Counted from the stretch's first letter, positions 37,871-47,663 are shown. The stretch is 64,000 bases of DNA from [Leptolyngbya] sp. PCC 7376 (GCF_000316605.1 NC_019683.1:2278036-2342035), one strand, 5' to 3'. The notes: generated by a model not told the origin, from the letters alone. Numbers and translations: made by a program.

Positions 37871-39196
37871 ATGGTGGAGGTTACCCCTGTGTTATTTGGC
37901 TCAAAACAAAAACGTATTACCCTCGGTTTAATGGTTGCCCTGAGTGGCAGTATTTTTTTGCAGCAGGGAGCGATCGCCGAAAAAGCTGGCAGCTCAGTTG
38001 GCAATAAACAGGTTCTCAATGGCATTTATACCGAAAATTTAGATGCGGGTAATGCCTTCCAGCAGGCAATCGATTTTTACCAGCGGGGCGAATTTCCACG
38101 AGCCAACAAATATGTTGAAGTGGCCCTAACCTTCGATCCTTGGATGCCGATGGCGCACTATCTCCAAGGCCATCTTTTCCTCGAGGCAGAGAAGCCGAAA
38201 AAAGCTCAGGAAGCTTATGCAAACGCGACTCAATTCGATCCAACTTTTGTTGAAGCTTATTACAATCTCGGTTTAGTTTCCTACGATCTCGGTGACATTA
38301 ACTCGGCGATCGCCGCTTTTGGGGAAGCAATTAGACTCGAGCCAGAATTTGTCGATGCTTATTTTCAATTAGCGTTAGCCTACGATGTGCAAGGACAATC
38401 CAGCCTCGCTCAGACGAACTACATTAAGACGTTAGAGCTAGATAATACCTATGTTGCTGCCCACAACAACCTAGGTATTTTGCTCGCAGCGGATGAACGC
38501 ACAGCCGAAGCGATCGCCACCTTTGAAGAAGCCATCGAACTTGACCCAGATTATGCGCCAGCGCATTATCAACTTGGATTGCTCTACCTTAAACAAAATG
38601 AATTTGAGCTGGCCCTAGAGGCCATTGGCAGTGCCGCATCCCTCGACCCAGACAATGCCCTCGCCCAATATCATTACGGTTTACTGTTGGCTGAGGCGGA
38701 AAACTATGATGGTGCCGCAAAACGCTTCGAGCGCAGCATCGATATTAATCCCACTAATGTCAGTGCTTACCGCCAGCTTGGCGTTGCTGAACTGGCGAAT
38801 GGTGATCTTGATGATGCTCTAGTGGCCTTCCAAGAAGCGCTAAATTTAGACCCCTCGGATCCGCTATCTCACTACAACCTCGGTGTGGTTTATCAAAAGC
38901 AAGCTCAATATACATTGGCGATCGCCGCCTATGAACAGGCCTTAATCTACGACCCAGCACTCAGCGAAGCTGTTTTTAATATCGGTGTGTCCTATCAAGC
39001 CCTTGGCGATTCCCGACAGGCGACCACATTTATTGTGCAGGCACGGGAATTATTCGCCCAAGAAGGTCGGGACTTTAAGGTGCAAGAAGCTGACCGTTTT
39101 TTACAGCAGCAAATCCTTAATCCCCCCACATCCGGCACAACTCCTCCAGCAGAACCTGTGGAACAAAAAGCCAGTCCGACCGAAGTACAGGCCTAG
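37871..39196 (+). CDS. exported TPR-repeat protein
   Basis: 441 residues: an N-terminal signal or anchor sequence (LGLMVALSGSIFLQQGAIA) then about ten tetratricopeptide repeats of 34 residues (for example VEAYYNLGLVSYDLGDINSA, YAPAHYQLGLLYLKQNEFEL, PLSHYNLGVVYQKQAQYTLA), then a Pro/Thr/Glu-rich tail. It probably works as a periplasmic or thylakoid-lumen scaffold. The repeats are too regular to suggest a function. It lies 12 bp after queA and 12 bp before the PmbA-like gene, so all three may be one operon. Confidence 0.85.
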   Translation: MVEVTPVLFGSKQKRITLGLMVALSGSIFLQQGAIAEKAGSSVGNKQVLNGIYTENLDAGNAFQQAIDFYQRGEFPRANKYVEVALTFDPWMPMAHYLQGHLFLEAEKPKKAQEAYANATQFDPTFVEAYYNLGLVSYDLGDINSAIAAFGEAIRLEPEFVDAYFQLALAYDVQGQSSLAQTNYIKTLELDNTYVAAHNNLGILLAADERTAEAIATFEEAIELDPDYAPAHYQLGLLYLKQNEFELALEAIGSAASLDPDNALAQYHYGLLLAEAENYDGAAKRFERSIDINPTNVSAYRQLGVAELANGDLDDALVAFQEALNLDPSDPLSHYNLGVVYQKQAQYTLAIAAYEQALIYDPALSEAVFNIGVSYQALGDSRQATTFIVQARELFAQEGRDFKVQEADRFLQQQILNPPTSGTTPPAEPVEQKASPTEVQA

Positions 39197-39208
39197 CGAT
39201 AAATAGCC

Positions 39209-40501
39209 ATGCAATTAAAAGCCGAGTTTGCCCAAGAGCTGATCGACACAGCTTTAAAATGTGGGGCACAGGATGCGGATGTTTACCAATCGTCGTCTTT
39301 TTCACGCCCCGTTACTTTCGAGTCTAATCGCCTCAAACAACTGGAAAGCTCTGAATCCACAGGCACAGCCCTCCGAATCTGGCGGGATGGTCGGCCGGGA
39401 TTAGCGGTGGCCTATGGTGCGTTTGAAGCCCAAACTCTTGTCGATAAGGCGATCGCCCTAAGCCAGCTCAACGAAGTTAACCCGCCAGATTTTTGTAAGG
39501 CACGCAAGGATATCAACCCTCCCATTGGGACAGAAATTTCTGTCGAAACGTTTATCGAGATGGGAAAAGTGGCGATCGCCCAATTGCGAGAAGCTTATCC
39601 AGATCTAATTTGCCATGGCAGTTTTGAGTGCGACCATTCAGAAACACTATTGCTAAATTCTAAGGGATTATATTGCGAGGCTGCAGACATTTCCCTGAGC
39701 TATTTTCTAGAGACAGAATGGGTGCGAGGCGATGATTTTCTCGCGGTTTATGACGGTGAGGTTGCTCAGGATAAATTACAGCCCCAGGCAACGATTCAGT
39801 CTATTTTGCAACGTTTACAATGGGCCACGAAAAATACAATGCCTAGTACAGGTCAAGTGCCTGTGTTATTCACGAGTAACGCAGCGTCGATGCTGTGGTC
39901 AACGGTCGCCTCGGCCCTAAACGGCAAGTTGATTTTAGAGGGGTCATCCCCTTGGAGTCGAGCCGCAGGCAAGCAGATTATTTCTCCTGAAATTTCGTTA
40001 TATCAAGACCCCACGGCAAAACCTTATATTTGCCACTTCGATGACGAAGGCACCCAAGCACGTTCTCTGTCGCTCATTCGTGAAGGCACAGTCCAAGAAT
40101 TTTATGGCGATCGCCACACTTCAAAAGAATTAAACATACGTCCCACAGGCAATGGGTTTCGACCAAGCCTAGGCCGCTATCCCACACCAGAACTGATTAA
40201 TTTAATCGTTGCCCCCGGCAAAAAACAGCTTTCGGAAATGATTGCAGAGCTTCAGGATGCAATTATTGTTGACCAAATTTTAGGCGGTGGCGCAGATTTA
40301 TCTGGTGATTTCTCAGTAAATATCGACCTCGGCTACCAAGTCAAAAATGGCGAAGTGATCGGCAGAGTAAAAGACACAATGGTTTCTGGGAATGTCTACG
40401 AAGCACTCAAAAATGTAGTGGAAGTAGGGGGCGATCGCCACTGGCAAGGTTCCTGTTTAACCCCATCTATTTTGTTAGAATCTCTCTCGATTACAGGCTA
40501 A
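39209..40501 (+). CDS. TldD/PmbA-family metalloprotease-like protein
   Basis: The 430-residue protein follows the PmbA/TldE pattern: LIDTALKCGAQDADVYQSSS at the start, RLKQLESSESTGTALRIWRD, then GVR-type positions in the middle and GGADLSGDFSVNIDLGYQVK and GRVKDTMVSGNVYEALKNVV near the end. TldD carries the HExxxH zinc site, which I do not see here, so this is the TldE/PmbA-type partner. TldD is not in this window. The role in peptide processing is known only from the family. Confidence 0.88.
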   Translation: MQLKAEFAQELIDTALKCGAQDADVYQSSSFSRPVTFESNRLKQLESSESTGTALRIWRDGRPGLAVAYGAFEAQTLVDKAIALSQLNEVNPPDFCKARKDINPPIGTEISVETFIEMGKVAIAQLREAYPDLICHGSFECDHSETLLLNSKGLYCEAADISLSYFLETEWVRGDDFLAVYDGEVAQDKLQPQATIQSILQRLQWATKNTMPSTGQVPVLFTSNAASMLWSTVASALNGKLILEGSSPWSRAAGKQIISPEISLYQDPTAKPYICHFDDEGTQARSLSLIREGTVQEFYGDRHTSKELNIRPTGNGFRPSLGRYPTPELINLIVAPGKKQLSEMIAELQDAIIVDQILGGGADLSGDFSVNIDLGYQVKNGEVIGRVKDTMVSGNVYEALKNVVEVGGDRHWQGSCLTPSILLESLSITG

Positions 40502-40519
40502 CCATTACAGGCTAAAACA

Positions 40520-41752
40520 TCATTGCACAAGATCAAGTTCAGCAAAAAGCTCTTCCGCTTTCATTTGCATCTCTTCGGCAATATCTCGCAAATCTTCGCG
40601 GTTATTGAGATAGGCATCAAGAGCATTCAGTGGGTCGATTGATTGGCCAGCACCCAGTTCCGGCAAACGAGGCCGCGCCAACTGACTGACAAGTTCTGGC
40701 TGAATAGCCATTTGGTGGGCCTCGATAAGAGCTTCCCGCAAATTTTTGAGATTAACCAGCTCAATTTGCTCTGAACGTAACTTATAAAGCAGCCGCACTA
40801 CCGCATCTTTAATCTTTGCCTTTTTAATCTTTTTCAAGATTGTCGCTTCGGGCTCTGCTTCCTCGCTAACATCAATTTTGAGCGTGAGAAACTTACGCAC
40901 AGGTAACGGTACAAATTCCCAATCAGCTTTGCCTTTTTCGAGATGTACCATCACATAGCCTTTGTCTTCTTTCTCCTCACTAAAATCCACCCGCTCAATA
41001 CTGCCAGGATAAATAATCGGCGGATTATTATCTTTGTTTAAATTCTGGTGGCGATGGACATGACCGAGAGCCACATAATCCAGCTCTTGGCGGTTGAGAA
41101 AGGCAATGGGAATATTAAATCCTTTACCCACAGCGAGAAAACGTTCGGCACCAAGGTTGGCGCGATCAGCCATCAGATGACCGACTAGAATCGCGGGAAT
41201 ATTTGGGTCAAGGCGGCGAATTTCAGCTTCAAGAACCGGTTTTAATTTTTCGAGCAAAATATCATGAATTTCAGCCAGGGTTTTGCCTTCTGTTTGTTGG
41301 CGCGTGAGCAATGTAGATTGATTAATCCAAGGCAGCGTAATAATTTGCAGTTCACCTTTTGCCAGTTCCACACGATGGGTTTTCAGGCTTTCACCAACAA
41401 TAAAACCTGGAACCGCAAGGGTGCGATAAATACTTAAACTCGCGCCACCACTCCCTTGGGAATATTGATCATGGTTCCCCACCAGCAAAACAGTCGGAAT
41501 TTTCGCATCGGCAAGGCGACGAAATTGGGCAGCAAAGGCTTCTTGCACATAGGGTGCAGGGGTCGCATCGGGAAAAGCATCCCCCGCAAAAATCACTAAA
41601 TCTACCGGTTCAGCGATCGCCCGATCCATGCAAAGACTAAGGGTCTGTTCAAAATCTTCAAGGCGGCTATTAATACCGGTTTCAGGGTTAACTTGCCCAT
41701 GGGAAAAGCCGCTCCCCATATGAATATCTGAAAGATGGAGAATTTTAAACAT
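40520..41752 (-). CDS. sbcD: SbcD/Mre11-type DNA exonuclease
   Basis: The calcineurin-like phosphoesterase motifs are in order: FKILHLSDIHMG, VIFAGDAFPD, LVGNHDQYS, VGHLMAD and ALGHVHRHQ, followed by PIIYPGSIERVDF. The 410 residues continue into a C-terminal domain with a helical tail. The Mre11-like nuclease usually partners SbcC/Rad50, which is not adjacent here, a separation also seen in other cyanobacteria. It converges on the PmbA-like gene with 18 bp between stops. Confidence 0.93.
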   Translation of the reverse strand: MFKILHLSDIHMGSGFSHGQVNPETGINSRLEDFEQTLSLCMDRAIAEPVDLVIFAGDAFPDATPAPYVQEAFAAQFRRLADAKIPTVLLVGNHDQYSQGSGGASLSIYRTLAVPGFIVGESLKTHRVELAKGELQIITLPWINQSTLLTRQQTEGKTLAEIHDILLEKLKPVLEAEIRRLDPNIPAILVGHLMADRANLGAERFLAVGKGFNIPIAFLNRQELDYVALGHVHRHQNLNKDNNPPIIYPGSIERVDFSEEKEDKGYVMVHLEKGKADWEFVPLPVRKFLTLKIDVSEEAEPEATILKKIKKAKIKDAVVRLLYKLRSEQIELVNLKNLREALIEAHQMAIQPELVSQLARPRLPELGAGQSIDPLNALDAYLNNREDLRDIAEEMQMKAEELFAELDLVQ

Positions 41753-41761
41753 CTAACTCGA

Positions 41762-41847
41762 AAGGCGATCGCCCAAGCTCAATGATTTAACATTAGCTCG
41801 GTTCTGACATTTTGAATCCAGTGGCATCTCAGAAGGGCGATCGCCTT
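41762..41847. repeat. 13-bp inverted repeat containing two HIP1 octamers
   Basis: AAGGCGATCGCCC (41762-41774) and GGGCGATCGCCTT (41835-41847) are perfect inverses, 60 bases apart, in the gap between sbcD and the AarF-like gene. The arms contain HIP1 and flanking bases. The sequence resembles a protein-binding or structural site; no T-run follows either arm, so it is not a typical terminator. Confidence 0.6.
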
Positions 41848-41870
41848 AATCTCAAAACCAATTAACGAAC

Positions 41871-43844
41871 TTAGCGCAGAGCTGCCTTCGGAGCTGAAAT
41901 CGTCGAAGGATAACGAATTACATCAGCATTAACTGTTTTCGGTTCTGTCGCAGGCTTATTATCTGCCAACAACACATTACGAATAAATCGTGCTGCGACT
42001 TTTTGAAGCAAACCTTCCGCAATTTTTTGACCAAGTTGCTGTGTTTCTCGCTTCATTAAAACGCGGGGAACTAATGGCAACAAAAATGTTGGGTCAAAGT
42101 TAGGCGTATCTTGCAGAATCTGCCAGATCGTTTGAATATGCTCTAAATTTGCGGCATTATCTTTCACATTGACGGTTTTAGAACGCGCTGGCGTATCTTT
42201 TTGACCAAAACGCTGTTGTACTAAATTCGTGAAATTTTGCAGCGTATTCAGGCCAAAAGCATCCACTGACTGCACAATTTCCGAAGCGAGCTGCTCACGA
42301 ATATAATCACCGCGTTCCGAAAAAATATAATCAACCGCCTGATTAACAGCCCCTTCTAAATCATAATCCTGGGATGTTTTCGCATTCTGCAAGAGATTTT
42401 CGAGACGATTCCAACGGAAACTGCCATCTTTAAACAACAGATCTTTCAGAGAATTACGCAGCTCCTCAGATTCGTCAGTTAATAGACGTTTCGCAACGTA
42501 AGGATAGGCTTTACTGAGTACTTTAAATTCTGGATCAACACCAATCGCAATCCCTTCTAGCGTCACCATCGAACGAATAATCAACGCATAATAGGCAGGC
42601 ACTTGGAATGGAAATTCGTACATAATGCCGGACATCTGATCCGTGATGCTCTTAAAATTCAGCTCCGCCACACTTGCACCAAGGGCATTACCAAAGACCG
42701 TACTAAGAGCTGGAATAATCGGCGTCAAATCGGTGTCTGGCGTCAAAAAATCGAGCTTCACATAGTCATGGGCAAGGGAATCAAAGTCACGATTGACGAG
42801 ATGAACAACCGCTTCAATCAAGCCATACCGCTGATAAGGCTTAATCGTACTCATCATGCCAAAGTCAAGATAGGCAAGGCGTCCGTCCTCTAGAGCGAGC
42901 AAATTACCGGGGTGAGGGTCGGCATGGAAAAAGCCATGTTCGAGAAGTTGTCGGAGGGAGCATTCCACGCCCACTTCCACAAGATGGGTAGCATCAATTC
43001 CTAATGCAGCAATTTCTTTAAGGTTCGTGAGCTTAATACCATCCAACCATTCCATTGTAAGCACGCGCCGCCCTGTGTAATCCCAGTAAATACTAGGTAC
43101 ATAGATTTCTTCCATACCGCCGTAGTATTTTTTGAAACGCTCAGCATTACGACCTTCTTGGGAATAGTTCATTTCCTCAAAGATCCGACCAGCAAACTCA
43201 TCGGTAATGCCGATCAAATCAGAACGGACTCGTTTCACATTAGTTTGCAACCACCGCGCAATTTTCCGCATGATTGCAATATCAAGGTTAATACGATTTT
43301 CTAAGTCTGGCCGCTGTACTTTAACAGCAACTTTTTCACCTGTTTTTAGACGAGCCTGGTAAACCTGCCCGAGGGACGCTGCAGCGAGAGGTTCAGGAGA
43401 AATTTCAGCGTAGATCTCTTCAGGAGGACGGCCGAGTTCTTCTTCAATAAATTTAAAGGCGATCGCCGTTGGGAAAGACGGTAGCTGATCCTGTAAATCC
43501 GTTAATTCTGCAAGATAAGTCGGCGGTACAAGATCCGGGCGTGTAGAGAGTGCTTGACCAATTTTGATATAGGTCGGCCCGAGATCTGTCAAGATCTGCT
43601 TGAGGTGATTAGCTTGAGACTTCTGCGCTTGGGGAGATTTGGTCTTACCTCGAAAACTATCCCACCAGACATGAATAGCTAGACCCACAAAACTAGTAAC
43701 AATAGTGCTCAGTCGCCCAAAAACAGCAAAAGGCTTCTCTTTAGCTAATTTATCGACTTTCTCAGGGTTATAACGCCAGTCTTCAGAGTCGACCATAGTT
43801 ACCGGACTGGTTGTAGTTTCAGGAGTCTGAGTCTGTTCGGGCAT
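41871..43844 (-). CDS. AarF/UbiB/ABC1 atypical kinase family protein
   Basis: 657 residues with family signatures: YIKIGQALSTRPDLVPPTYL (KxGQ motif), AAASLGQVYQARLKTGEKVA (A-rich nucleotide loop), VAVKVQRPDL with the catalytic Lys, HADPHPGNLLALEDGRLAYL and DFGMMS. Cyanobacterial ABC1 kinases act in quinone and lipid metabolism and in plastoglobule-like membranes. It has a hydrophilic Thr-rich N-terminus and a longer C-terminal region than the minimal domain. The gene stands alone. Confidence 0.93.
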   Translation of the reverse strand: MPEQTQTPETTTSPVTMVDSEDWRYNPEKVDKLAKEKPFAVFGRLSTIVTSFVGLAIHVWWDSFRGKTKSPQAQKSQANHLKQILTDLGPTYIKIGQALSTRPDLVPPTYLAELTDLQDQLPSFPTAIAFKFIEEELGRPPEEIYAEISPEPLAAASLGQVYQARLKTGEKVAVKVQRPDLENRINLDIAIMRKIARWLQTNVKRVRSDLIGITDEFAGRIFEEMNYSQEGRNAERFKKYYGGMEEIYVPSIYWDYTGRRVLTMEWLDGIKLTNLKEIAALGIDATHLVEVGVECSLRQLLEHGFFHADPHPGNLLALEDGRLAYLDFGMMSTIKPYQRYGLIEAVVHLVNRDFDSLAHDYVKLDFLTPDTDLTPIIPALSTVFGNALGASVAELNFKSITDQMSGIMYEFPFQVPAYYALIIRSMVTLEGIAIGVDPEFKVLSKAYPYVAKRLLTDESEELRNSLKDLLFKDGSFRWNRLENLLQNAKTSQDYDLEGAVNQAVDYIFSERGDYIREQLASEIVQSVDAFGLNTLQNFTNLVQQRFGQKDTPARSKTVNVKDNAANLEHIQTIWQILQDTPNFDPTFLLPLVPRVLMKRETQQLGQKIAEGLLQKVAARFIRNVLLADNKPATEPKTVNADVIRYPSTISAPKAALR

Positions 43845-43952
43845 AACCTATCTGAAGCGATCGCCTACTTGAATACTTTCAATGTAAACGATTGTAACAA
43901 ATGTTTCTCAGACTCTTATGACAATTCTGGGGGGCGATCGCTGATCCCCGCC

Positions 43953-45275
43953 TTAGGGCGTGCGTGCATTCAAGGGATTTTCCTCAAGAGATTGCTCACT
44001 CAGACGCTGGTTACGCAAAATATTAATCGCTTTAGAATATTGCGGATCCGCATTAGTCGCAATCAAGCCAGGGTCACTATTGAGCTCAACAAACTGCTCT
44101 CGACTCAATTCCACAGTAATGTCTGGGTTAACCCCATTCATGTTGATGCTGATGCCACTGGGAGGATAATACCGAGAGATTGTCACAGCTAGTCCTGCAC
44201 CGTTAGAGAGTTCATGAACAGACTGCACAGTGCCTTTACCATAAGTGCGCGTTCCAACAAGAGTGGCACGATTATTATCTTTTAACGCTGCGGCCAAAAT
44301 TTCGCTGGCACTAGCCGAGTTTTCATTCACAAGCACAACCAAGGGTAAATCTGTAATGGCAGTTTGGTTCGCACTAAATTCGCGATCGCCACCTTTCCTG
44401 TCAACAGTACGAACAATTGCCCCTTCTTCCATCCACATCCGAGCAATATCAACACTCGAATACAATAGACCGCCAGGATTGCCTCGTAGATCTAAAACAA
44501 AACCTTCAACAGCTTGGGATTCCAAATCCTGAATCGCCTTATACATCTGCTCAGCTGCATGGGAGCTAAATTCATCCAGACGAATATAACCAACGCTTTC
44601 ACCATCAACTTGCTTCATGCGATGGGTTACTGCGGGCAACTCAATCGTCGCACGGACAAGCTCTAGGTCAAACTCCGGACGCTCTGGACGGCTCACTTTC
44701 AAAAGCACAGCAGAACCTTCTTGACCACGAATCAAATTAGAAGATTGCTCCAGAGTGAGCAGAGCGGTGATCTGACCATCAATCTGCACGATTTGGTCAT
44801 CGACCTTTAGTCCACCAGCTTCAGCAGGAGAACTATCTAAAACATCAACAACAGTTAAAAGACCTGTTTCTTCATCAATCGCCAACCGAATACCAATCCC
44901 AGAAAGCTCGCCAGTTGTCTGACTGGTTAAATCTTCAAATTGCTCTGGATCGAGGAAACGAGTGTAGGGATCACCCAATGTGTCGAGGGCATCACGGATA
45001 GTACTGTAGGCTGTATCGTAGCTATCATACTGCTGCTCCAACAGCTCACTACGAAGTTTTAACCATTCCTCTGCATCATAATTTTTGGCAACGGATTCAG
45101 CATGGATGATCTGCCAGATTTCGTCCACAACCACCTTCGGACTATCTTCCATTGCGGCGATCGCCGGACGCATTATGGGAGTTGTCGTCAGTAAGGTTAA
45201 AAGAGAAATTGTTCCAAGGGCACCATTAAAAATAGCTTTGGGGGAAATCGCTAGGAATGGAGCAGTTTGTGTCAT
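43953..45275 (-). CDS. carboxyl-terminal processing protease (S41, Ctp family)
   Basis: 440 residues: a signal or anchor (GALGTISLLTLLTTTPIMRP), a region around TLGDPYTRFLDPEQFEDLTS, a PDZ domain (SSPAEAGGLKVDDQIVQIDG) and the S41 catalytic part with VGYIRLDEFSSH, DLRGNPGGLLYSSV, NSASASEILAAAL with the catalytic Ser, and TYGKGTVQSVHELS with Lys. Ctp enzymes mature the D1 protein and other luminal proteins in cyanobacteria. Which of CtpA, B or C this is cannot be decided from sequence alone. Confidence 0.94.
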   Translation of the reverse strand: MTQTAPFLAISPKAIFNGALGTISLLTLLTTTPIMRPAIAAMEDSPKVVVDEIWQIIHAESVAKNYDAEEWLKLRSELLEQQYDSYDTAYSTIRDALDTLGDPYTRFLDPEQFEDLTSQTTGELSGIGIRLAIDEETGLLTVVDVLDSSPAEAGGLKVDDQIVQIDGQITALLTLEQSSNLIRGQEGSAVLLKVSRPERPEFDLELVRATIELPAVTHRMKQVDGESVGYIRLDEFSSHAAEQMYKAIQDLESQAVEGFVLDLRGNPGGLLYSSVDIARMWMEEGAIVRTVDRKGGDREFSANQTAITDLPLVVLVNENSASASEILAAALKDNNRATLVGTRTYGKGTVQSVHELSNGAGLAVTISRYYPPSGISINMNGVNPDITVELSREQFVELNSDPGLIATNADPQYSKAINILRNQRLSEQSLEENPLNARTP

Positions 45276-45570
45276 AGGATTTAGATGCCAAGAGATTAGC
45301 GAATAAGTTAGGCGGAAGAGCGACCAGACAGCCTATTTATCGAAGTCAGGACTTTACTAAATATTGTTCCCGCTGGGGTATCTCGAACAAACTCACTTTT
45401 CGGGAAATTTAGTCATCCCAGAGGAGTACTTGTCTAAGGAGAAGAGCAGTGGCTAACAAATTTGGTGTGAGACAGAGGGCAAATAGATGCAGAAATCGGG
45501 AGTTTGACTTCGTCTCAGCTGCTTACCAAACTATTGTAATCAATAAATTTCACTTCTTGGGAAATAAAAT

Positions 45571-46035
45571 TCATTCCTTATATTGTTTATAGAAATCCAA
45601 AAGGATTTGCTGATGGATAGCTGGCATGGGTCGCCATTTTTTTGCTTTTTCGGAGTAGGCGCCGCCATCCTGGGCAGCTTGTTGGTTTAGTAATCTCATA
45701 TCCCATCCTTCATTAAGAATTAGATCACGAAGGAAAACAGTCAACGGCACCTGAAAAACATGGCGATGCACACTTTTTAAAGTCTCCGATTGGAGTTCGT
45801 CGCTATATACACCAAATTTTTGTATCTTAGTCCGAGGAATTTGATAAGCAATCTCTTCTAAAATTTCGCGTTCTAAAGCTTCTTCAGGAGTTTCACTGGG
45901 TTCGAGATGTCCTCCAAAAAAGCCCCAACATCCCGGATAAATAATCCCAGGAATATCGTCACGTAGCTGCATTAAAACGCTATCGCCTTGGGTTAGGATG
46001 GCGATCGCCACCAAGATAGAATTGTTCATGCCCAT
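45571..46035 (-). CDS. Nudix hydrolase
   Basis: The Nudix box is complete: G-GHLEPSETPEEALEREILEEI, with GX5E-X7-REUXEEXGU spacing. The protein is 154 residues, otherwise unremarkable. The start is ATG 46035 or, with M at residue 3, 46029. It probably hydrolyses a nucleoside diphosphate derivative; the substrate is not evident. It diverges from the glycosyltransferase gene; the 295-bp gap to the Ctp gene holds nothing I recognise. Confidence 0.9.
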   Translation of the reverse strand: MGMNNSILVAIAILTQGDSVLMQLRDDIPGIIYPGCWGFFGGHLEPSETPEEALEREILEEIAYQIPRTKIQKFGVYSDELQSETLKSVHRHVFQVPLTVFLRDLILNEGWDMRLLNQQAAQDGGAYSEKAKKWRPMPAIHQQILLDFYKQYKE

Positions 46036-46119
46036 TAACCTCTACATGGTGCATCAAAACAGATTGCCGTCTTTATAGGCCAATCCACTACATCATAATT
46101 TTCAGCGCAAGTCTCCTAC

Positions 46120-46773
46120 ATGGCCTCCATCAACTTTTCATATACACCAGAAGTTTCAATCATTCTCTGTACTTACAACCGCGCTCACTGCCTACTAGAC
46201 TGCCTCCAGAGCGTATTGGCGCAGGATTTTCAGAATTGGGAATTAATTGTTGTTGATGATGGAAGCAGCGACGAGACTTTTAACGTTATTAATCCCCTGC
46301 TGCAAAAAGATCAAAGAATTCGTTACATCAAACATCAAAATCGCAAGGTTGGATTTTCTCGTAACGCAGGTATTCAAGCCTCCTTCGGTAAATACATTAC
46401 CTTTATCGATAGTGATGATCTGTACTTACCCCATCACATCAGCTCCCGAGTCGACTATATGCACAGCCATGAAGATATTGATATCCTCTCAGGCGGCCTA
46501 GAAGTCAAAGGAGATGTCTGGGTCAGCGATTATTATCAGCGAGACAAGAAAATCAGTATTTATGATTGTGTTGCTGGCGGCACATTTTTCGGCAAAAGAG
46601 AAGTTTATTTCGAGCTAAAAGGCTTTCAACCAAAAGAATATGGCGATGATACCGACTTTTGGGCCAGAGCAGAAGAAGCCTTTAATGTCGCAAAAATCAC
46701 TGAGCCACCAACCTACATTTATATCCGCACAGCAGATAGCATCACAGGGAAAGCAACGCTAAATCTCATATGA
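46120..46773 (+). CDS. family 2 glycosyltransferase, possibly truncated
   Basis: A GT-A enzyme: VSIILCTYNRAHCLLDCLQS, ELIVVDDGSSDETFNVI, VGFSRNAGIQ, ITFIDSDDLYLPHH (DxD-like DSD), and YGDDTDFWARAEEAFN with the acidic catalytic base. The last residues TADSITGKATLNLI end at a TGA just before the 93-bp repeat at 46777. The family core is complete, but the normal C-terminus may have been cut when the repeat and IS remnant arrived. There is no membrane segment. Confidence 0.88.
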   Translation: MASINFSYTPEVSIILCTYNRAHCLLDCLQSVLAQDFQNWELIVVDDGSSDETFNVINPLLQKDQRIRYIKHQNRKVGFSRNAGIQASFGKYITFIDSDDLYLPHHISSRVDYMHSHEDIDILSGGLEVKGDVWVSDYYQRDKKISIYDCVAGGTFFGKREVYFELKGFQPKEYGDDTDFWARAEEAFNVAKITEPPTYIYIRTADSITGKATLNLI

Positions 46774-46776
46774 GTA

Positions 46777-46869
46777 AGCAGTCGCCAGATAGATGAAGAC
46801 ACTCCATAATGGTTTTGCAGACAGGCTCAGGATTGAGGTTCACATGACGTATCAAACTAAATGACCACT
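46777..46869 (-). repeat. 93-bp repeat, inverted partner of 5266-5358
   Basis: The reverse complement of this stretch equals 5266-5358 over all 93 bases. It lies four bases after the glycosyltransferase stop and directly before an IS1-like remnant. The two copies are 41.4 kb apart and oppositely oriented. Confidence 0.85.
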
Positions 46870-47393
46870 ACTATATTGCTCGGTTCTGTGATGTTTCTGA
46901 ACCTTGGCTACAAAGCTATGTCAACCAGCAATATGAGGCCGTACCGCAAAAAGTGCATGTTTCCTCAAAAAAAGGGCGACTCACAATTCAATGTGATGAG
47001 ATGTAGTCTTTTGTGGACAATAAACAGCAACAATACTGGATTTGGTTTGCTCTAGATGTCGATGCTCGTGAGATTGTTGGGCTTTATGTAGGAGACCGCT
47101 CTGAGTTAGGAGCAAAGCATTTGTGAGAATCTTTACCTGGGGTCTATTGTCAATGCGCTGTGGCTTATACTGATTTTTGGTCAGCTTATAGCACTGTCTT
47201 CCCTCGTAAATATCATCAAGCTGTAGGCAAAGAGACCGGCAAAATCAGCTACATTGAGCGTTTTAACTGCACTGTACGCTAGAGGGTTTCACCTCTAGTC
47301 CGAAAGACTCTATCCTTCTCCAAGAAGTTAGAGAATCGCATCGGAGCTATCTGGCTTTTTGTCCATCACTACAATGCATCCTTAAACCTTTAG
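46863..47393 (+). pseudogene. IS1-like transposase remnant with three internal stops
   Basis: One frame reads YYIARFCDVSEPWLQSYVNQ, then KKGRLTIQCDEM, WFALDVDAREIVGLYVGDRS, AYTDFWSAYSTVFPRKYHQA, SYIERFNCTVR and FSKKLENRIGAIWLFVHHYN. Asp, Asp and Glu of the DDE site are present, but TAG or TGA replaces the expected Trp, Trp and Gln codons (near 47000, 47125 and 47279). The N-terminal zinc ribbon is missing. A dead IS1-family copy, not the same subgroup as the 605-1420 element. Confidence 0.75.
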
Positions 47394-47395
47394 GA

Positions 47396-47521
47396 CTACC
47401 CAATCTTGTTTAAATCTGGTGAATAGGGAGGCAGATACCACACCTTACATTTCGCCTTTGCCAAGATTTCTGCAATCCTTCCTCCTTTGTGGAAAGTGGC
47501 ATTATCCAAAATCGACATTGC
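47396..47521 (-). pseudogene. IS630-family transposase fragment
   Basis: On the minus strand the frame reads SILDNATFHKGGRIAEILAK, then CKVWYLPPYSPDLNKIG and stop. This is the second-Asp block and the PPYSPDLN signature of IS630/Tc1-type DDE transposases. Only about 42 residues remain; the rest of the reported frame runs into unrelated IS1-like sequence. Confidence 0.7.
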
Positions 47522-47535
47522 AGAATAGAGGTATG

Positions 47536-47663
47536 GATGGAGGATGCTGACCCAATGCAATGTCCAGGATGCCAATCTACTCATATCCGTAAGAACGGAA
47601 AAAAGAGGCAAACACAATCACATCTGTGTAGATTGTGGCCGTCAGTTTATCGACCACTACAGT
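47536..47663 (+). pseudogene. N-terminal fragment of an IS1-like transposase
   Basis: MQCPGCQSTHIRKNG begins the zinc ribbon, and the next segment (AGATTGTGGCCGTCAG) supplies the second Cys pair in another frame after a small deletion. The copy is cut by the IS982 element at 47664. It is close to the start of the remnant at 4.7 kb. Confidence 0.65.

Noticed and set aside
42603-42893. 96-residue plus-strand ORF opposite the AarF-like gene
   Set aside because: Shadow frame of a strongly conserved kinase region.
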